This document shows positions 9,519 to 22,000 of a stretch of DNA of 64,000 bases, one piece after another (within the stretch, counting starts at the first letter, position 1; each line of letters begins with the position of its first letter). The notes beneath the pieces are model-generated. The model did not search any database. It was not told the origin of the DNA and saw only the letters and a program-made list of their open reading frames with translations. Made by a program: the position numbers and the translations under genes. Origin of the DNA: Pandoraea commovens (GTDB taxonomy: Bacteria > Pseudomonadota > Gammaproteobacteria > Burkholderiales > Burkholderiaceae); assembly GCF_902459615.1 (NCBI RefSeq), contig NZ_CABPSA010000012.1, forward strand, positions 1 through 64,000, given 5' to 3'.

Positions 9519-10061
9519 TTACTCTTCCGGCTTCGCTTCCGGCATGGATTTCACAGCTTCCATACGGCGGATGATCTGATCGACGGCGTCCTTCTGCATG
9601 TCGCGATTGAGCAAAGCCGCTTCGGTGTCGCGTGCGGTCGTCTCGTTATCGCTGTAGGGCAGGTTACGCACCAGGCGGATCGTGGTCAGCGGAATGATCG
9701 GCCGACCGTCCGGCGTCACGAGCTGGAACGTATAGGCGCTGCGCATTTCGTACTCGCGCGCCTGACCGTTCGAATCCAGACTCACGGCCGTACGCGTGTT
9801 CGTGATGTTCACGATCTCCAGTCGCGCATCGGCATCCTTCGGCTCGGTCACAACAACCGTGCCCTTGCTGCCGTAGCGGATGTAGCGCGAAATATCGACC
9901 GACATCTGACCGCCGCCCGAAATGTACAGACGATGGAATGCGTACTCGCTCGCGCCGCGCAGCTGGAAGCCGCACGCCGACAACGTCAGTGCGCAACCCA
10001 GCAGCGCGATCCAGCCGAAAATCCTGCGCGTCACACCGACGCCTCGTAGCCCGGAAGTCAT
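9519..10061 (-). CDS. lptE: LPS-assembly lipoprotein LptE
   Basis: Outer-membrane lipoprotein that plugs the LptD barrel and helps insert lipopolysaccharide in the outer leaflet. From the ATG at 10061 the protein is 180 residues, with a lipoprotein signal ending in lipobox LSAC (Cys30) followed by GFQLRG, the hallmark LptE start. The frame can be extended to an ATG at 10097, so the start is uncertain; either leaves the lipobox usable. The C-terminus is Glu/Lys-rich. It sits between leuS and holA on the same strand, the normal genomic position. Confidence 0.92.
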   Translation of the reverse strand: MTSGLRGVGVTRRIFGWIALLGCALTLSACGFQLRGASEYAFHRLYISGGGQMSVDISRYIRYGSKGTVVVTEPKDADARLEIVNITNTRTAVSLDSNGQAREYEMRSAYTFQLVTPDGRPIIPLTTIRLVRNLPYSDNETTARDTEAALLNRDMQKDAVDQIIRRMEAVKSMPEAKPEE

Positions 10062-10144
10062 TTGCACGTGATGTGCCCTCTTCTCACCAAACGTCATCAA
10101 CCGACTGGGGCGGCAACCACCGCCCCCGCATTCTCTGATCGCGC

Positions 10145-13062
<2,918 letters not shown>

Positions 13063-13863
13063 TCAACGTAGGCCCAGCACGTCCTGCATGTCGAACAGAC
13101 CGGTCTTGTGCTGTGCGAGGAAACGCGCCGCACGCAGCGAACCTTGCGCGTACGAGAGGCGGCTCGACGACTTGTGCGTGATTTCGATACGCTCGCCGAT
13201 CCCGGCGAACAGCACTGTGTGATCGCCGACGATATCGCCCCCGCGCACCGTCGCGAAACCGATCGTCGACGGATCGCGTTCGCCGGTCACGCCTTCACGG
13301 CCATAGATCGCACATTCCTTCAAATCGCGGCCCAGCGCTTCGGCCACCACTTCGCCCATGCGCAGCGCCGTGCCCGACGGGGCATCGACCTTGTGGCGAT
13401 GATGGGCTTCGATGATCTCGATGTCATAGCCGGTATTGAGGATTTTCGCGGCGATTTCGAGCAGCTTGAACGTCGCATTCACGCCCACGCTCATGTTCGG
13501 CGCGAACACGACGGCGACCTGTTCCGCGCCCTTTGCCAGAAGTGCCTTGTCTTCTTCCGAGAAACCGGTCGTGCCGACGATCATCTTCACGCCGTGCTTT
13601 TGCGCGGCCGCCAGATGCATCAGCGTGCCTTCCGGGCGCGTAAAGTCGATCAGGTATTCGGCATTGGCCAGAGCAGCGTCGAGATCGGCGGTGATCTTCA
13701 CGCCGGTGTCGCGGCCGAGGAACGCGCCAGCGTCGATACCGAGCGCCGGGCTGCCTTCACGGTCGAGTGCGCCGACCAGTTCGGCGTCGTCTGCCGCGAG
13801 CACGGTTTCGATCAGCATCCGGCCCATACGGCCGGAGGCCCCTGCAATCGCAATCTTCATCAT
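13063..13863 (-). CDS. dapB: 4-hydroxy-tetrahydrodipicolinate reductase
   Basis: Enzyme of lysine and meso-diaminopimelate synthesis; reduces 4-hydroxy-tetrahydrodipicolinate with NAD(P)H. The N-terminal Rossmann motif is [12 protein letters not shown], and the signature [15 protein letters not shown] contains the catalytic His/Lys pair. Two consecutive ATG codons open the frame (13863 and 13860), giving 266 or 265 residues. It lies 40 bp downstream of the bamE gene, forming a bamE-dapB pair transcribed away from fur. Diaminopimelate feeds peptidoglycan, linking it functionally to mpl elsewhere in the window. Confidence 0.97.
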   Translation of the reverse strand: MMKIAIAGASGRMGRMLIETVLAADDAELVGALDREGSPALGIDAGAFLGRDTGVKITADLDAALANAEYLIDFTRPEGTLMHLAAAQKHGVKMIVGTTGFSEEDKALLAKGAEQVAVVFAPNMSVGVNATFKLLEIAAKILNTGYDIEIIEAHHRHKVDAPSGTALRMGEVVAEALGRDLKECAIYGREGVTGERDPSTIGFATVRGGDIVGDHTVLFAGIGERIEITHKSSSRLSYAQGSLRAARFLAQHKTGLFDMQDVLGLR

Positions 13864-13902
13864 GGTGAGTCTTTCGTCGTCTTTCTACCGGCTTTCAGCC
13901 GC

Positions 13903-14622
13903 TTACTGGGGCATCGAGAAGAGACCGCCACCGGAGGTCACGCGCGGCGACGGGACCAGTCCCGTGCCCGAGGCCGTGCCGGCCGGGCTGGGCGTACTGG
14001 TGCTCGATGCCGGCGTGCTCGGTTGCGCCGTCGGTGCGGGCTTGGCTGCGGCCGCAACATTGGCGGCGGCATCCGTCGAGACGGTCGCCACATCGGTCGG
14101 TGCAGGTGCTGCCGTCGGTGCCGTTGCGGCGGCGTCCGGCGACGGTGCGGCGGCTTCGGCAGCCGCAGCGCTCGCCGTCGACGGTGCAGGCGCATCCGTC
14201 TTCACGGTCTTGCCCTTCTGGCCGTCGATTTCCTGCACCAGCTGGTACTCGGTCGGCAGATTTTCGCCGCCTTCCCAACGTGCCAGCGTGTCGCCTTCGA
14301 AGTACACCTTCAGGTGACGTTCCTGAACGATCGACGCGTTGCCGCGCTTGAAGTAGAAGACGTAATCCCAGCGATTCGCATGGAAGATGTCGGCCAGCAG
14401 CGGCGTACCGAGCAACTGGCGGACCTGATCGCGCGTCATGCCTGCCTTGAGCTGCTCATAGGCTTCCTTCGAGACGAAGTTGCCCTGAACGATGTTAATT
14501 CGATACGGCGTGACCACGCCGATGACCTTGTCGGTCATGCTGTCATACGTCGAGCAGCCAGCCAGGGCAAGGAATGCCGCGGCTGCGCAGACGGAGAACG
14601 GAAGGGAGAGATAACGACGCAA
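13903..14622 (-). CDS. bamE: outer-membrane protein assembly factor BamE (SmpA/OmlA) with Pro/Ala-rich tail
   Basis: Lipoprotein of the BAM complex that folds outer-membrane beta-barrels. I favour a TTG start at 14622 (239 residues), which places lipobox LALAGC at residues 18-23 after a short basic start; an ATG at 14682 in frame would add 20 residues before the signal and is an alternative. The SmpA/OmlA domain follows (about residues 25-125: ITPYRINIVQGN-like start, KAGMTRDQVRQLLGTP, WDYVFYFKRG). After residue about 140 comes a roughly 95-residue Ala/Pro/Thr/Ser tail absent from short BamE proteins. It is divergent from fur, a classic arrangement (omlA-fur). Confidence 0.9.
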   Translation of the reverse strand: MRRYLSLPFSVCAAAAFLALAGCSTYDSMTDKVIGVVTPYRINIVQGNFVSKEAYEQLKAGMTRDQVRQLLGTPLLADIFHANRWDYVFYFKRGNASIVQERHLKVYFEGDTLARWEGGENLPTEYQLVQEIDGQKGKTVKTDAPAPSTASAAAAEAAAPSPDAAATAPTAAPAPTDVATVSTDAAANVAAAAKPAPTAQPSTPASSTSTPSPAGTASGTGLVPSPRVTSGGGLFSMPQ

Positions 14623-14787
14623 ATCTGACTCGCTTTCAAAAAGATCGAACTTGAATCCGGCACGCCGGGCGCGCCGCCACATCGCCCCCGTTGACGGCAC
14701 AACCGTCCCGTTTGCCCCGGTTTGCGCCCGGGCAAGGCAAAAAGGCATTATTATTGGGGCTGTATTGTACTCTAGGGACGTAGAGCG

Positions 14788-15219
14788 ATGCCGAATCCCG
14801 CCGATTTGAAAAATATCGGACTGAAAGCCACGCTTCCGCGCCTCAAGATTCTGGAAATCTTCCAGAACAGTGAGGTGCGCCACTTGACCGCTGAAGACGT
14901 ATATCGTCATCTGCTCGGAGAAAATCTCGATATCGGCCTGGCCACGGTTTACCGTGTCCTGACCCAGTTCGAGCAAGCCGGGCTATTGTCGCGCAGCAAC
15001 TTTGAATCCGGCAAGGCCGTTTTCGAACTCAACGAAGGCCATCACCACGATCACCTCGTGTGCATGGACTGCGGACGCGTCGAGGAATTCTTCGATGCCG
15101 AGATCGAACGCCGCCAGAAGCTGATCGCCAAGGAGCGCGGCTTCGCACTCCAGGAGCATTCGCTGGCCATGTACGGCAGTTGCACGAAGGATCCGTGCCC
15201 CCACCGTCAAAAAAATTAA
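14788..15219 (+). CDS. fur: ferric uptake regulator Fur
   Basis: 143-residue iron-responsive repressor. The N-terminal winged helix contains [15 protein letters not shown] and [12 protein letters not shown]; the metal-binding dimerisation domain has [17 protein letters not shown], and a second Cys pair occurs at the C-terminus (CTKDPCPH). It probably represses iron-uptake genes when Fe2+ is bound. It is divergent from bamE and followed by a strong intrinsic terminator. An AT-rich stretch (ATTATTATT, about 14746-14755) precedes its start but is not a convincing Fur box. Confidence 0.98.
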   Translation: MPNPADLKNIGLKATLPRLKILEIFQNSEVRHLTAEDVYRHLLGENLDIGLATVYRVLTQFEQAGLLSRSNFESGKAVFELNEGHHHDHLVCMDCGRVEEFFDAEIERRQKLIAKERGFALQEHSLAMYGSCTKDPCPHRQKN

Positions 15220-15232
15220 AAAGAAGTTTGTC

Positions 15233-15259
15233 AAAATGCCCTCTTTTCGAGGGCATTTT
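15233..15259 (+). terminator. intrinsic terminator of fur
   Basis: Perfect 11-bp stem AAAATGCCCTC / GAGGGCATTTT with a 5-base loop, ending in a T run, 13 bp after the fur stop codon. Confidence 0.9.
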
Positions 15260-15390
15260 CGGATTTCGCCCTTTCCTTGCATCTTTTGAACCAAGCGCTG
15301 CCGCCCACCGTCGTAGCATAGCGGCCGCATTTTTTTCGAATAGAACGCTTTTCGCACACGCGCAATCTCGCAGCACGGCCACACCCTCCT

Positions 15391-16245
15391 ATGAACCACG
15401 AAGAGATGCCCACTGATATGGCACAAAGCGAAGAAAACGATGTTTCCCTCGCAGATGTTTGGAGATTTATCCGCGAAAACCTGAAGCCGATTCTTGGCCT
15501 GGCGGTAATTGGCACGGTGCTTGGCATCGGCAGCACGTTTGTCGTTCAGAAGCAGTGGGAAGGCAAAGTTACGCTTCAGGTCGGCCGGTCGGCCGGCTCG
15601 CCGGTGGCAGGCCCGGACGGCCCGCTCATCGAATCGGTTCAGCAGACGGTCGGTCGCGTGCTGCTCAGCGCATTTCGCGATGGCGTTGCCGGGGAAGTCT
15701 ATCCGCAATTGAAGGCGAACACAGATGCGCTGCACAAGACCGTCGTCTGGAAAAACCTCAAGGCACGGATGGTGACCGGTACCGTCTATGTCGAAATCTC
15801 GGCACGCGGCACATCGATCGAACAGGCGGAACAAGCCCTTCAGCTCGCGTCTAACCAGATCATCACCGAGCACGCAGCAATCCTCGACCGTGCGCGAACC
15901 CTGCCCAAGCAGCAGCTCGGCGTGATCGACGCAGCGATTGAAGCCAACACCAAGGCGCAGGCAGATCTGAATACTGCGTTGGCCAATTCGAAGAATACGG
16001 ATTCCGTCATGGCGCTGAGCGCGCTGCAGAGCAGCCGCGCTGAACGTGCAACGCTCAATGACAGCCGATATCGCGTGTCGCAGCTCCTCGCACCGGATCA
16101 GTCGTACAACACGCGCATCGTCAGTGCGATCCGTGTGGACGAAGAACCTGCCTTCCCTCGCAAGGTGTTCTTCGGTCTCGGCGGCCTGGCCCTGGGCGTG
16201 ATCGCCGGTGTTATTGTCGGCCTGTCGCGCAAGCGCAGCACCTGA
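15391..16245 (+). CDS. Wzz/chain-length-determinant domain protein
   Basis: 284-residue inner-membrane protein. A first membrane segment follows the ENLKPILGLAVIGTVLGIGSTF stretch (about residues 30-50); the large middle part is periplasmic with helical repeats (residues about 55-250); a second membrane segment (VFFGLGGLALGVIAGVIVGL) lies near the C-terminus, followed by a basic RKRST tail. This is the Wzz topology of polysaccharide co-polymerases that set O-antigen or capsule chain length. No glycosyltransferase, wzx or wzy genes are nearby, and there is no tyrosine-kinase domain. The precise polysaccharide is unknown. ATG codons at 15406 and 15418 are alternative starts. Confidence 0.8.
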   Translation: MNHEEMPTDMAQSEENDVSLADVWRFIRENLKPILGLAVIGTVLGIGSTFVVQKQWEGKVTLQVGRSAGSPVAGPDGPLIESVQQTVGRVLLSAFRDGVAGEVYPQLKANTDALHKTVVWKNLKARMVTGTVYVEISARGTSIEQAEQALQLASNQIITEHAAILDRARTLPKQQLGVIDAAIEANTKAQADLNTALANSKNTDSVMALSALQSSRAERATLNDSRYRVSQLLAPDQSYNTRIVSAIRVDEEPAFPRKVFFGLGGLALGVIAGVIVGLSRKRST

Positions 16246-16304
16246 GTCGCAAGCCAAGGTACGGGGACTGGCAATGCCACGCTCCGCACATCCGGCACGC
16301 CAAT

Positions 16305-16338
16305 AAAAAAGCCGCTGTCTCCCGACAGCGGCTTTTTT
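16305..16338. terminator. bidirectional terminator between wzz-like gene and gap
   Basis: Perfect 15-bp stem (AAAAAAGCCGCTGTC / GACAGCGGCTTTTTT) with a 4-base loop between two convergent genes. A/T runs on both sides let it work on both strands. Confidence 0.93.
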
Positions 16339-16356
16339 GACTTCTGATACCGGCGA

Positions 16357-17367
16357 TTACTTCGCAGCCATCAGCGCGACGGTCGTGTCGAGCATGCGGT
16401 TCGAGAAGCCCCACTCGTTGTCGTACCACGAGCTGACCTTCACCAGACGACCCGACACCTTCGTCAGCGTGCCGTCGAAGTTCGACGACGCCGGGTTGTG
16501 GTTGAAGTCGACCGACACCAGCGGTGCCGTGTTGTACGTAGCGATGGCCTTCAGCGGGCCTTCGGCGGCTTCCTTCAGGATCGCGTTGACTTCATCGACC
16601 GTCGTGTCGCGCTTAGCGATGAACGACAGGTCAACGATCGACACGTTGATCGTCGGGACGCGAATGGCGTAGCCGTCGAGCTTGCCGTTGAGTTCCGGCA
16701 GCACCAGGCCGACGGCGGAAGCTGCACCCGTCTTCGTCGGGATCATGCTCATCGTGGCCGAACGGGCGCGACGCAGGTCTTCGTGATAGACGTCCGTCAG
16801 CACCTGGTCGTTCGTGTAGGCGTGAACGGTCGTCATCAGGCCCGTTTCCAGACCGATCTTGTCGTGCAGCGGCTTGACCAGCGGTGCCAGGCAGTTCGTG
16901 GTGCACGAAGCGTTCGAGATGACCGTGTCGGTCGACTTGAGCACACCTTCGTTCACGCCGAACACGACCGTCGCGTCTACATCCTTGCCGCCCGGGGCCG
17001 AGATGATGACCTTCTTCGCACCGCCCTTCAGGTGAGCGCTGGCCTTTTCCTTCGTGGTGAAGAAGCCGGTGCACTCGAGCACGACGTCGACGTTCAGCTC
17101 GCCCCACGGCAGTTCGGCCGGGTTGCGGTTGGCCAGCACGCGGATCTTGTCGCCGTTGACGATCATGAAGTCGCCATCGACGGACACGGTGCCCGGGAAC
17201 TTGCCGTGCGCCGTGTCGTATTGCGTGAGGTGGGCGTTCGTCTGTGCATTGCCGAGATCGTTGATGGCAACGATTTCGATGTCGTGCTTCTTGCCACCTT
17301 CGTAGTGGGCACGCAGTACGTTGCGGCCGATACGGCCGTAGCCGTTAATAGCGACGCGAATGGTCAT
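16357..17367 (-). CDS. gap: glyceraldehyde-3-phosphate dehydrogenase, type I
   Basis: 336-residue NAD-dependent glycolytic enzyme. The N-terminal Rossmann motif is [14 protein letters not shown], and the catalytic Cys lies in [13 protein letters not shown]. The ATG at 17367 ([12 protein letters not shown]) fits the family; the longer open frame upstream overlaps the tkt coding end and is not real. It is 28 bp downstream of tkt, forming a tkt-gap operon common in beta-proteobacteria and linking the pentose phosphate and triose stages. A terminator follows directly. Confidence 0.98.
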   Translation of the reverse strand: MTIRVAINGYGRIGRNVLRAHYEGGKKHDIEIVAINDLGNAQTNAHLTQYDTAHGKFPGTVSVDGDFMIVNGDKIRVLANRNPAELPWGELNVDVVLECTGFFTTKEKASAHLKGGAKKVIISAPGGKDVDATVVFGVNEGVLKSTDTVISNASCTTNCLAPLVKPLHDKIGLETGLMTTVHAYTNDQVLTDVYHEDLRRARSATMSMIPTKTGAASAVGLVLPELNGKLDGYAIRVPTINVSIVDLSFIAKRDTTVDEVNAILKEAAEGPLKAIATYNTAPLVSVDFNHNPASSNFDGTLTKVSGRLVKVSSWYDNEWGFSNRMLDTTVALMAAK

Positions 17368-17395
17368 GGGGGTATCTCCGTAAGGTCTAACGAAA

Positions 17396-19408
17396 TCAGC
17401 CAAGCACGGACTTTGCCGTCGCGACCACATGGTCGACGGTGAAGCCGAAGTGTTTGAACAGCACGCCGGCCGGAGCCGACTCGCCAAAGGTATCGATGCC
17501 GACCACGCCGCCTTCCAGGCCGACGTACTTATGCCAGAAAGCCGTCACGCCGGCTTCCACGGCCACACGCGGCACGCCGCGCGGCAGCACGCTCTCGCGG
17601 TAGGCCTTGTCCTGACGATCGAACACATTGGTCGACGGCATGGACACGACACGTGCGGCAATCCCTTCGGCCGCCAGCGCTTCGGCGCCCTTGAGCGCCA
17701 GATCCATTTCCGAGCCGGTCGCGATCAGGATGATCTGCGGATTGGCTACGTCGCGCAGCACGTAGCCGCCACGACGGATATCGGCGATCTGCGCATCGCT
17801 GCGCGAGACGAACGGCAAATTCTGACGGCTCAGCACCAGGCTCGACGGACCGTCGTGACGCTCCACCGCAGCCACCCAAGCAGCCGCCGTTTCCGTCGTA
17901 TCGCACGGACGCCACAGATCCATTTGCGGAATCAGGCGCAGGCTCGAGACATGCTCGATCGACTGGTGCGTCGGGCCGTCTTCGCCCAGACCGATCGAAT
18001 CGTGCGTGAACACGAAGATCGAACGCAGCTTCATGAGCGCCGCCATACGCAGCGCATTGCGGCTGTAGTCGGAGAAGGTCAGGAACGTGCCGCCGAACGG
18101 GATGTAACCACCGTGCAGCGCAATGCCGTTCATGATGGCGCTCATGCCGAACTCGCGCACACCATAGTTGATGTGATTGCCGAACTGCACGCCGTCTGCA
18201 TTGGCGCGTACCGCCTTGCTGGCCTTCCAGTTCGTGAGGTTCGAGCCGGTCAGGTCGGCCGAGCCGCCAAGGAATTCCGGCAGCACCGCAGCGAGCCCTT
18301 CGATGGCGAGTTGCGACGCCTTACGCGTTGCTACCGTCTCGGCCTTTTCATTGGTCTTGGCGATGAGGGCGGCAGCGGCCGCCTTAAAGTCGCCGGGCAG
18401 TTCGCCCTTCATGCGGCGCTCGAACTCGGCAGCTTCCGCCGGGAACTGGCCACGATAGGCAGCGAAACGTTCGTTCCACGCGGCTTCGGCCTTCTGACCG
18501 GCCGCCTTGGCGTCCCATGCGGCATAGACGTCGGCCGGCACTTCGAACGGCGGCAGATTCCAGCCGAGCGCGGCGCGCGTCGCGGCGATTTCATCGGCAC
18601 CCAGCGGCGCGCCGTGCACGTCGTGACCGCCTTCCTTGTTCGGTGCACCCTTGCCGATCAGCGTCTTGCAGCAGATCAGCGTCGGGCGATCGGACTTCTT
18701 GGCTTGCGCGATAGCCGCGTCGACCGCATCGGCGTTATGACCGTCGATACCGCGAATCACGTTCCAGCCATAGGCTTCGAAACGCTTCGGCGTATCGTCG
18801 GCAAACCAGTATTCGACGTCGCCATCGATCGAGATGCCGTTGTCGTCGTACAGCGCGATGAGCTTGTTCAGACGCAGCGTGCCCGCGAGCGAGCAGGCTT
18901 CGTGCGAGATGCCTTCCATCAGGCAGCCATCGCCGAGGAACGCATACGTATAGTGATCGACGATGTCGTTGCCCGGACGGTTGAATTCCTTGGCGAGCAG
19001 CGCTTCGGCGAGTGCGAAACCGACAGCATTCGTGATGCCCTGACCCAGCGGGCCCGTGGTCGTCTCGACGCCCGGCGTGATGCCCACTTCCGGGTGACCC
19101 GGCGTCTTGCTGTGCAGTTGGCGGAAGTGCTTGAGCTCTTCGATCGGCAGATCGTAACCCGTCAGATGCAACAACGAGTAGATCAGCATCGAGCCGTGGC
19201 CGTTCGACAGCACGAAGCGGTCGCGGTCGGCCCAATGCGGATTGGTGGGGTTGTGCTTGAGATGGCGGCCCCACAGAGCGACCGCGATATCGGCCATGCC
19301 CATGGGCGCGCCAGGGTGACCGGAGTTGGCCTGTTGGACCGCATCCATGGAAAGGACGCGAATAGCAGAGGCCATCAGCGCAGCCGTAGCAGGAGAGGAG
19401 TTCGTCAT
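17396..19408 (-). CDS. tkt: transketolase
   Basis: 670-residue thiamine diphosphate enzyme moving two-carbon units between sugar phosphates. Motifs visible: [17 protein letters not shown] near the N-terminus, the ThDP-binding [13 protein letters not shown]...N region, and in the second half [11 protein letters not shown] with its conserved Glu/His. The start is the ATG at 19408 ([11 protein letters not shown]) with an AGGAGAGGA-type ribosome site; upstream residues in the open frame are not family-like. It precedes gap. The 197-bp region to the divergent spermidine-synthase-like gene should hold both promoters. Confidence 0.98.
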   Translation of the reverse strand: MTNSSPATAALMASAIRVLSMDAVQQANSGHPGAPMGMADIAVALWGRHLKHNPTNPHWADRDRFVLSNGHGSMLIYSLLHLTGYDLPIEELKHFRQLHSKTPGHPEVGITPGVETTTGPLGQGITNAVGFALAEALLAKEFNRPGNDIVDHYTYAFLGDGCLMEGISHEACSLAGTLRLNKLIALYDDNGISIDGDVEYWFADDTPKRFEAYGWNVIRGIDGHNADAVDAAIAQAKKSDRPTLICCKTLIGKGAPNKEGGHDVHGAPLGADEIAATRAALGWNLPPFEVPADVYAAWDAKAAGQKAEAAWNERFAAYRGQFPAEAAEFERRMKGELPGDFKAAAAALIAKTNEKAETVATRKASQLAIEGLAAVLPEFLGGSADLTGSNLTNWKASKAVRANADGVQFGNHINYGVREFGMSAIMNGIALHGGYIPFGGTFLTFSDYSRNALRMAALMKLRSIFVFTHDSIGLGEDGPTHQSIEHVSSLRLIPQMDLWRPCDTTETAAAWVAAVERHDGPSSLVLSRQNLPFVSRSDAQIADIRRGGYVLRDVANPQIILIATGSEMDLALKGAEALAAEGIAARVVSMPSTNVFDRQDKAYRESVLPRGVPRVAVEAGVTAFWHKYVGLEGGVVGIDTFGESAPAGVLFKHFGFTVDHVVATAKSVLG

Positions 19409-19605
19409 GGTGACCAGCCGGAAGAGCGGGCGTGCCCCGTTGCCGCGAGCTGCCGCGCGAAATTCAAATGCGGGAAAAGACCAAGATTTTACCAGAATCG
19501 CCCCCTGCCCGGGTCGTTCACGGCGAACTTCCTCAACCGGCGGGAACGTGGAATCATGCGAAGAAGTGATGCGATCGCCACAAATTAGAGGAAGTTGTCT
19601 TGCCA

Positions 19606-20556
19606 ATGCCCGAAAAACACGACACCTCCGCCAGCCAACCCGACACCCCAGCGGGCTCGTCCGCCAAGCTGACAACGTCTTACGGGGCACCGCTCGGGCC
19701 GTGGGCGGGCTATACGTTCGCCGCGATGCCGGTGTACGCCACAACGTCACCTCATCAGCACATCGAGATCGTGGATTTGCCTGCCTTCGGCGAACTCGGG
19801 CGGGCCTATCGGCTCGATGGCCGCTTCATGGCGTCGCTGGCCGACGCCCACATCTGTCATGAGTGCATGGTGCATCCGCTGCTGCTCGCGCACGGCAACG
19901 CGCAACGCGTGCTGATCCTCGGCGGCGGGGACGGCGGCTCTGCGCGTGAAGCGTTGCGGCATGTCAGCGTGCGGGAAGTGGTCGTCGCCGAACTCGACGC
20001 GCAAGTGCCCGACGCCATCCTTCGACACATGCCCGCGCTGGCCGACGGCGCGTTCGACGACCCTCGCACCACGCTCGTCATCGGCGACGCACGGGATCTT
20101 GTCGACGCAGCACTGGCGAGCGGCGAACACTTCGACGCCATCGTCTTCGATCTCACGGAAGCCGACGGCGATGCGGCGTCGCTGCACGATGCCGCATTCT
20201 TCGCGAAAGTCCGCGACTTACTTGGTCCTCGCGGGGGCATCGCCCTGCAACTGGGGGCACCGTGGTTTGAAGGCGCGCAAGTGCGTCGCATGCTGGACGC
20301 GCTGCATTCGGTGTTCGCCTGCGTCTTGCCGATGACCGCTTATGTGCCGCTCTACGGTACGCAATGGGCGCTTGCGATGGCCAGTAATTCACTTACCGTG
20401 ACCGATTTCAATGCGCTGACGACGAATCCATCGGCAACAGCGCTCCAGGGCGTGCGCCACTATTCGCCCGCCCGTCACGCTGCGCTCTTCGATATCCCGC
20501 CGGAGCTGAGTGCCGTCCTTGGCGCCATGACTCGTTACAGCACCGATCGGGGGTGA
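19606..20556 (+). CDS. spermidine synthase-like aminopropyltransferase
   Basis: 316 residues from the ATG at 19606; a TTG at 19600 is spaced slightly better from the AGAGGAAG ribosome site and is an alternative. The SAM/decarboxylated-SAM binding motif [14 protein letters not shown] is clear, followed by [10 protein letters not shown] and [13 protein letters not shown]. The usual active-site motif DSSDPxGPA is replaced by DLTEADGDA: the first Asp is kept but the Pro/Gly pattern is changed. A polyamine synthase-like fold is therefore clear, but substrate may differ from putrescine. It has a flexible, Ser/Thr/Pro-rich N-terminal about 30 residues. No speD or speA is nearby. Confidence 0.8.
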   Translation: MPEKHDTSASQPDTPAGSSAKLTTSYGAPLGPWAGYTFAAMPVYATTSPHQHIEIVDLPAFGELGRAYRLDGRFMASLADAHICHECMVHPLLLAHGNAQRVLILGGGDGGSAREALRHVSVREVVVAELDAQVPDAILRHMPALADGAFDDPRTTLVIGDARDLVDAALASGEHFDAIVFDLTEADGDAASLHDAAFFAKVRDLLGPRGGIALQLGAPWFEGAQVRRMLDALHSVFACVLPMTAYVPLYGTQWALAMASNSLTVTDFNALTTNPSATALQGVRHYSPARHAALFDIPPELSAVLGAMTRYSTDRG

Positions 20557-20675
20557 TCCCACACGCCATCGCGCGCAACGGATGAAGCGGATACGCGTTC
20601 CTTGTATATTGGGAACTTGCCAAGACCGTCGGACACCCATCGATTTCGCGCCGACGGCCCCAACGGAGCAAAACC

Positions 20676-21098
20676 ATGTCCGATCCCCGCCCATCCCACG
20701 TGCCGTGGCTCACGCCGTATCTGACCGTTCGCGATGCGCGTGCGGCCGCCACGTTCTACGAGCAGGCCTTCGGCTTTTCCGTGCATGACATGGTGGACGA
20801 CGACGGCGCGGTGATGCACGTCGAAATGTTCTATCAGGGACAACTGATCCTGATGTTCGCCCCCGAAGGTGCGTTCGCGACGACCGCGCGCACGCCGCGT
20901 ACCTCGGGTGTCGAAGCGCCGCAGAGCTTCTATGTCTACACGGAAGATGTCGACGCGCTCTACGCACGCGCGACCGCCGCCGGCGCCAAGGGACTGATGC
21001 TGCCGAGCGACCAGTTCTGGGGCGATCGCTTCTGCCAGTTGGAAGACCCGGACGGTTATCGTTGGGGTTTCGCCCGGCCCGTCGCCCCTCGCAGTTGA
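20676..21098 (+). CDS. VOC (glyoxalase/bleomycin-resistance-like) family protein
   Basis: 140-residue single-chain VOC domain protein. The beta-alpha-beta-beta-beta pattern is recognisable: VPWLTPYLTVRDARAAATFYEQAFGF, then VMHVEMFYQGQLILMF, then a second module with SFYVYTEDVDALYARATAAGAK and ending WGDRFCQLEDPDGYRWGFA. Such proteins are PhnB-like and cover isomerases, dioxygenases and binding proteins; function cannot be fixed. It stands alone between the spermidine-synthase-like gene and rsmE, all on the + strand, with gaps of about 115-120 bp. Confidence 0.85.
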   Translation: MSDPRPSHVPWLTPYLTVRDARAAATFYEQAFGFSVHDMVDDDGAVMHVEMFYQGQLILMFAPEGAFATTARTPRTSGVEAPQSFYVYTEDVDALYARATAAGAKGLMLPSDQFWGDRFCQLEDPDGYRWGFARPVAPRS

Positions 21099-21212
21099 AG
21101 CGACTCCCGCGCGTCGCAACGCCGGGCGTCGGGGCACGTTGGGGTATGCTTCGATCCCCGACGCCAACACCGGCTGCCATTCCACCCTCCTCACCCACGC
21201 CTTCTCGCCCGA

Positions 21213-21950
21213 ATGCCTCGCTTTTTCATCGATGCGCCGCTGCACGCCGACGCCCTCCTCGACCTCCCGGACACCGTTGTTCGCCACGTCCAGGTCCTGC
21301 GCCTGAAGACAGGCGACACGCTCACGCTATTCAATGGCACGGGCGGTGAATATCCAGCGGTACTGACGACGCTGGAAAAGCGTCACGCGACGGCACAACT
21401 CGGTGAGCACGACCCTCGTGAAGCTGAGCCACCCTATCGCATTACGTTGGCGCAAGGCATCGCAGGCGGCGACAAGATGGACTGGCTCATCGAGAAGGCC
21501 ATCGAACTCGGCGTGACGGAAATTCAGCCGCTCGCGACGGAGCGTTCGGTCATTCGCCTCGAAGGCGAGCGCGCCGCCAAACGCGTCGCGCACTGGCAAG
21601 CGCTCGTGCAAGCCGCGTGCGAACAGTGCGGACGAAATCGGGTGCCGAAGGTGCTACCGATCCGTCCGATTACGGCGTGGCTCGGTGACCGGGATGTCAT
21701 AAAGAGTGACGGATGGCGTGTGCTATTGTCACCTAGAGCGGACAGCGGATTCGATTCGCTGCCGCTGGACGCGCCGTCCGCGCCTGGCGTTCTGCTCTTC
21801 GGCCCCGAAGGTGGGCTGGCACCTCAGGAGGAAGCGCTTGCACGGCAGGTCGGATTTTCGGCCATCCGTCTTGGCGAACGCATTCTTCGGACCGAAACGG
21901 CGGGCATGGCTGTCCTCGCTGCGTTGGCCGCTCGCTGGGGCGGATGGTAA
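21213..21950 (+). CDS. rsmE: 16S rRNA (uracil(1498)-N(3))-methyltransferase
   Basis: 245-residue SPOUT-class RNA methyltransferase that modifies U1498 of 16S rRNA in assembled 30S subunits. The N-terminal PUA-like part includes RHVQVLRLKTGDTLTLFNG. The C-terminal knotted domain has QGIAGGDKMDWLIEKAIELGV and LLFGPEGGLAPQEEALA...LGERILRTETAGMAVLAALAAR, the SAM-binding knot of the family. The first codon at 21213 gives a family-typical start (MPRFFIDAPL). It is a stand-alone gene. Confidence 0.96.
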   Translation: MPRFFIDAPLHADALLDLPDTVVRHVQVLRLKTGDTLTLFNGTGGEYPAVLTTLEKRHATAQLGEHDPREAEPPYRITLAQGIAGGDKMDWLIEKAIELGVTEIQPLATERSVIRLEGERAAKRVAHWQALVQAACEQCGRNRVPKVLPIRPITAWLGDRDVIKSDGWRVLLSPRADSGFDSLPLDAPSAPGVLLFGPEGGLAPQEEALARQVGFSAIRLGERILRTETAGMAVLAALAARWGGW

Positions 21951-22000
21951 GCATCGATGATTCGAGAAAACGGCCTCACAAGCCTTAAGGAGTAATCGTC

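Noticed and set aside
14740-14775. Possible Fur box upstream of fur
   Set aside because: The ATTATTATT stretch is AT-rich but does not show the 7-1-7 inverted pattern of Fur boxes convincingly.
17429-19588. 719-codon open frame opposite tkt
   Set aside because: Antisense shadow of transketolase.
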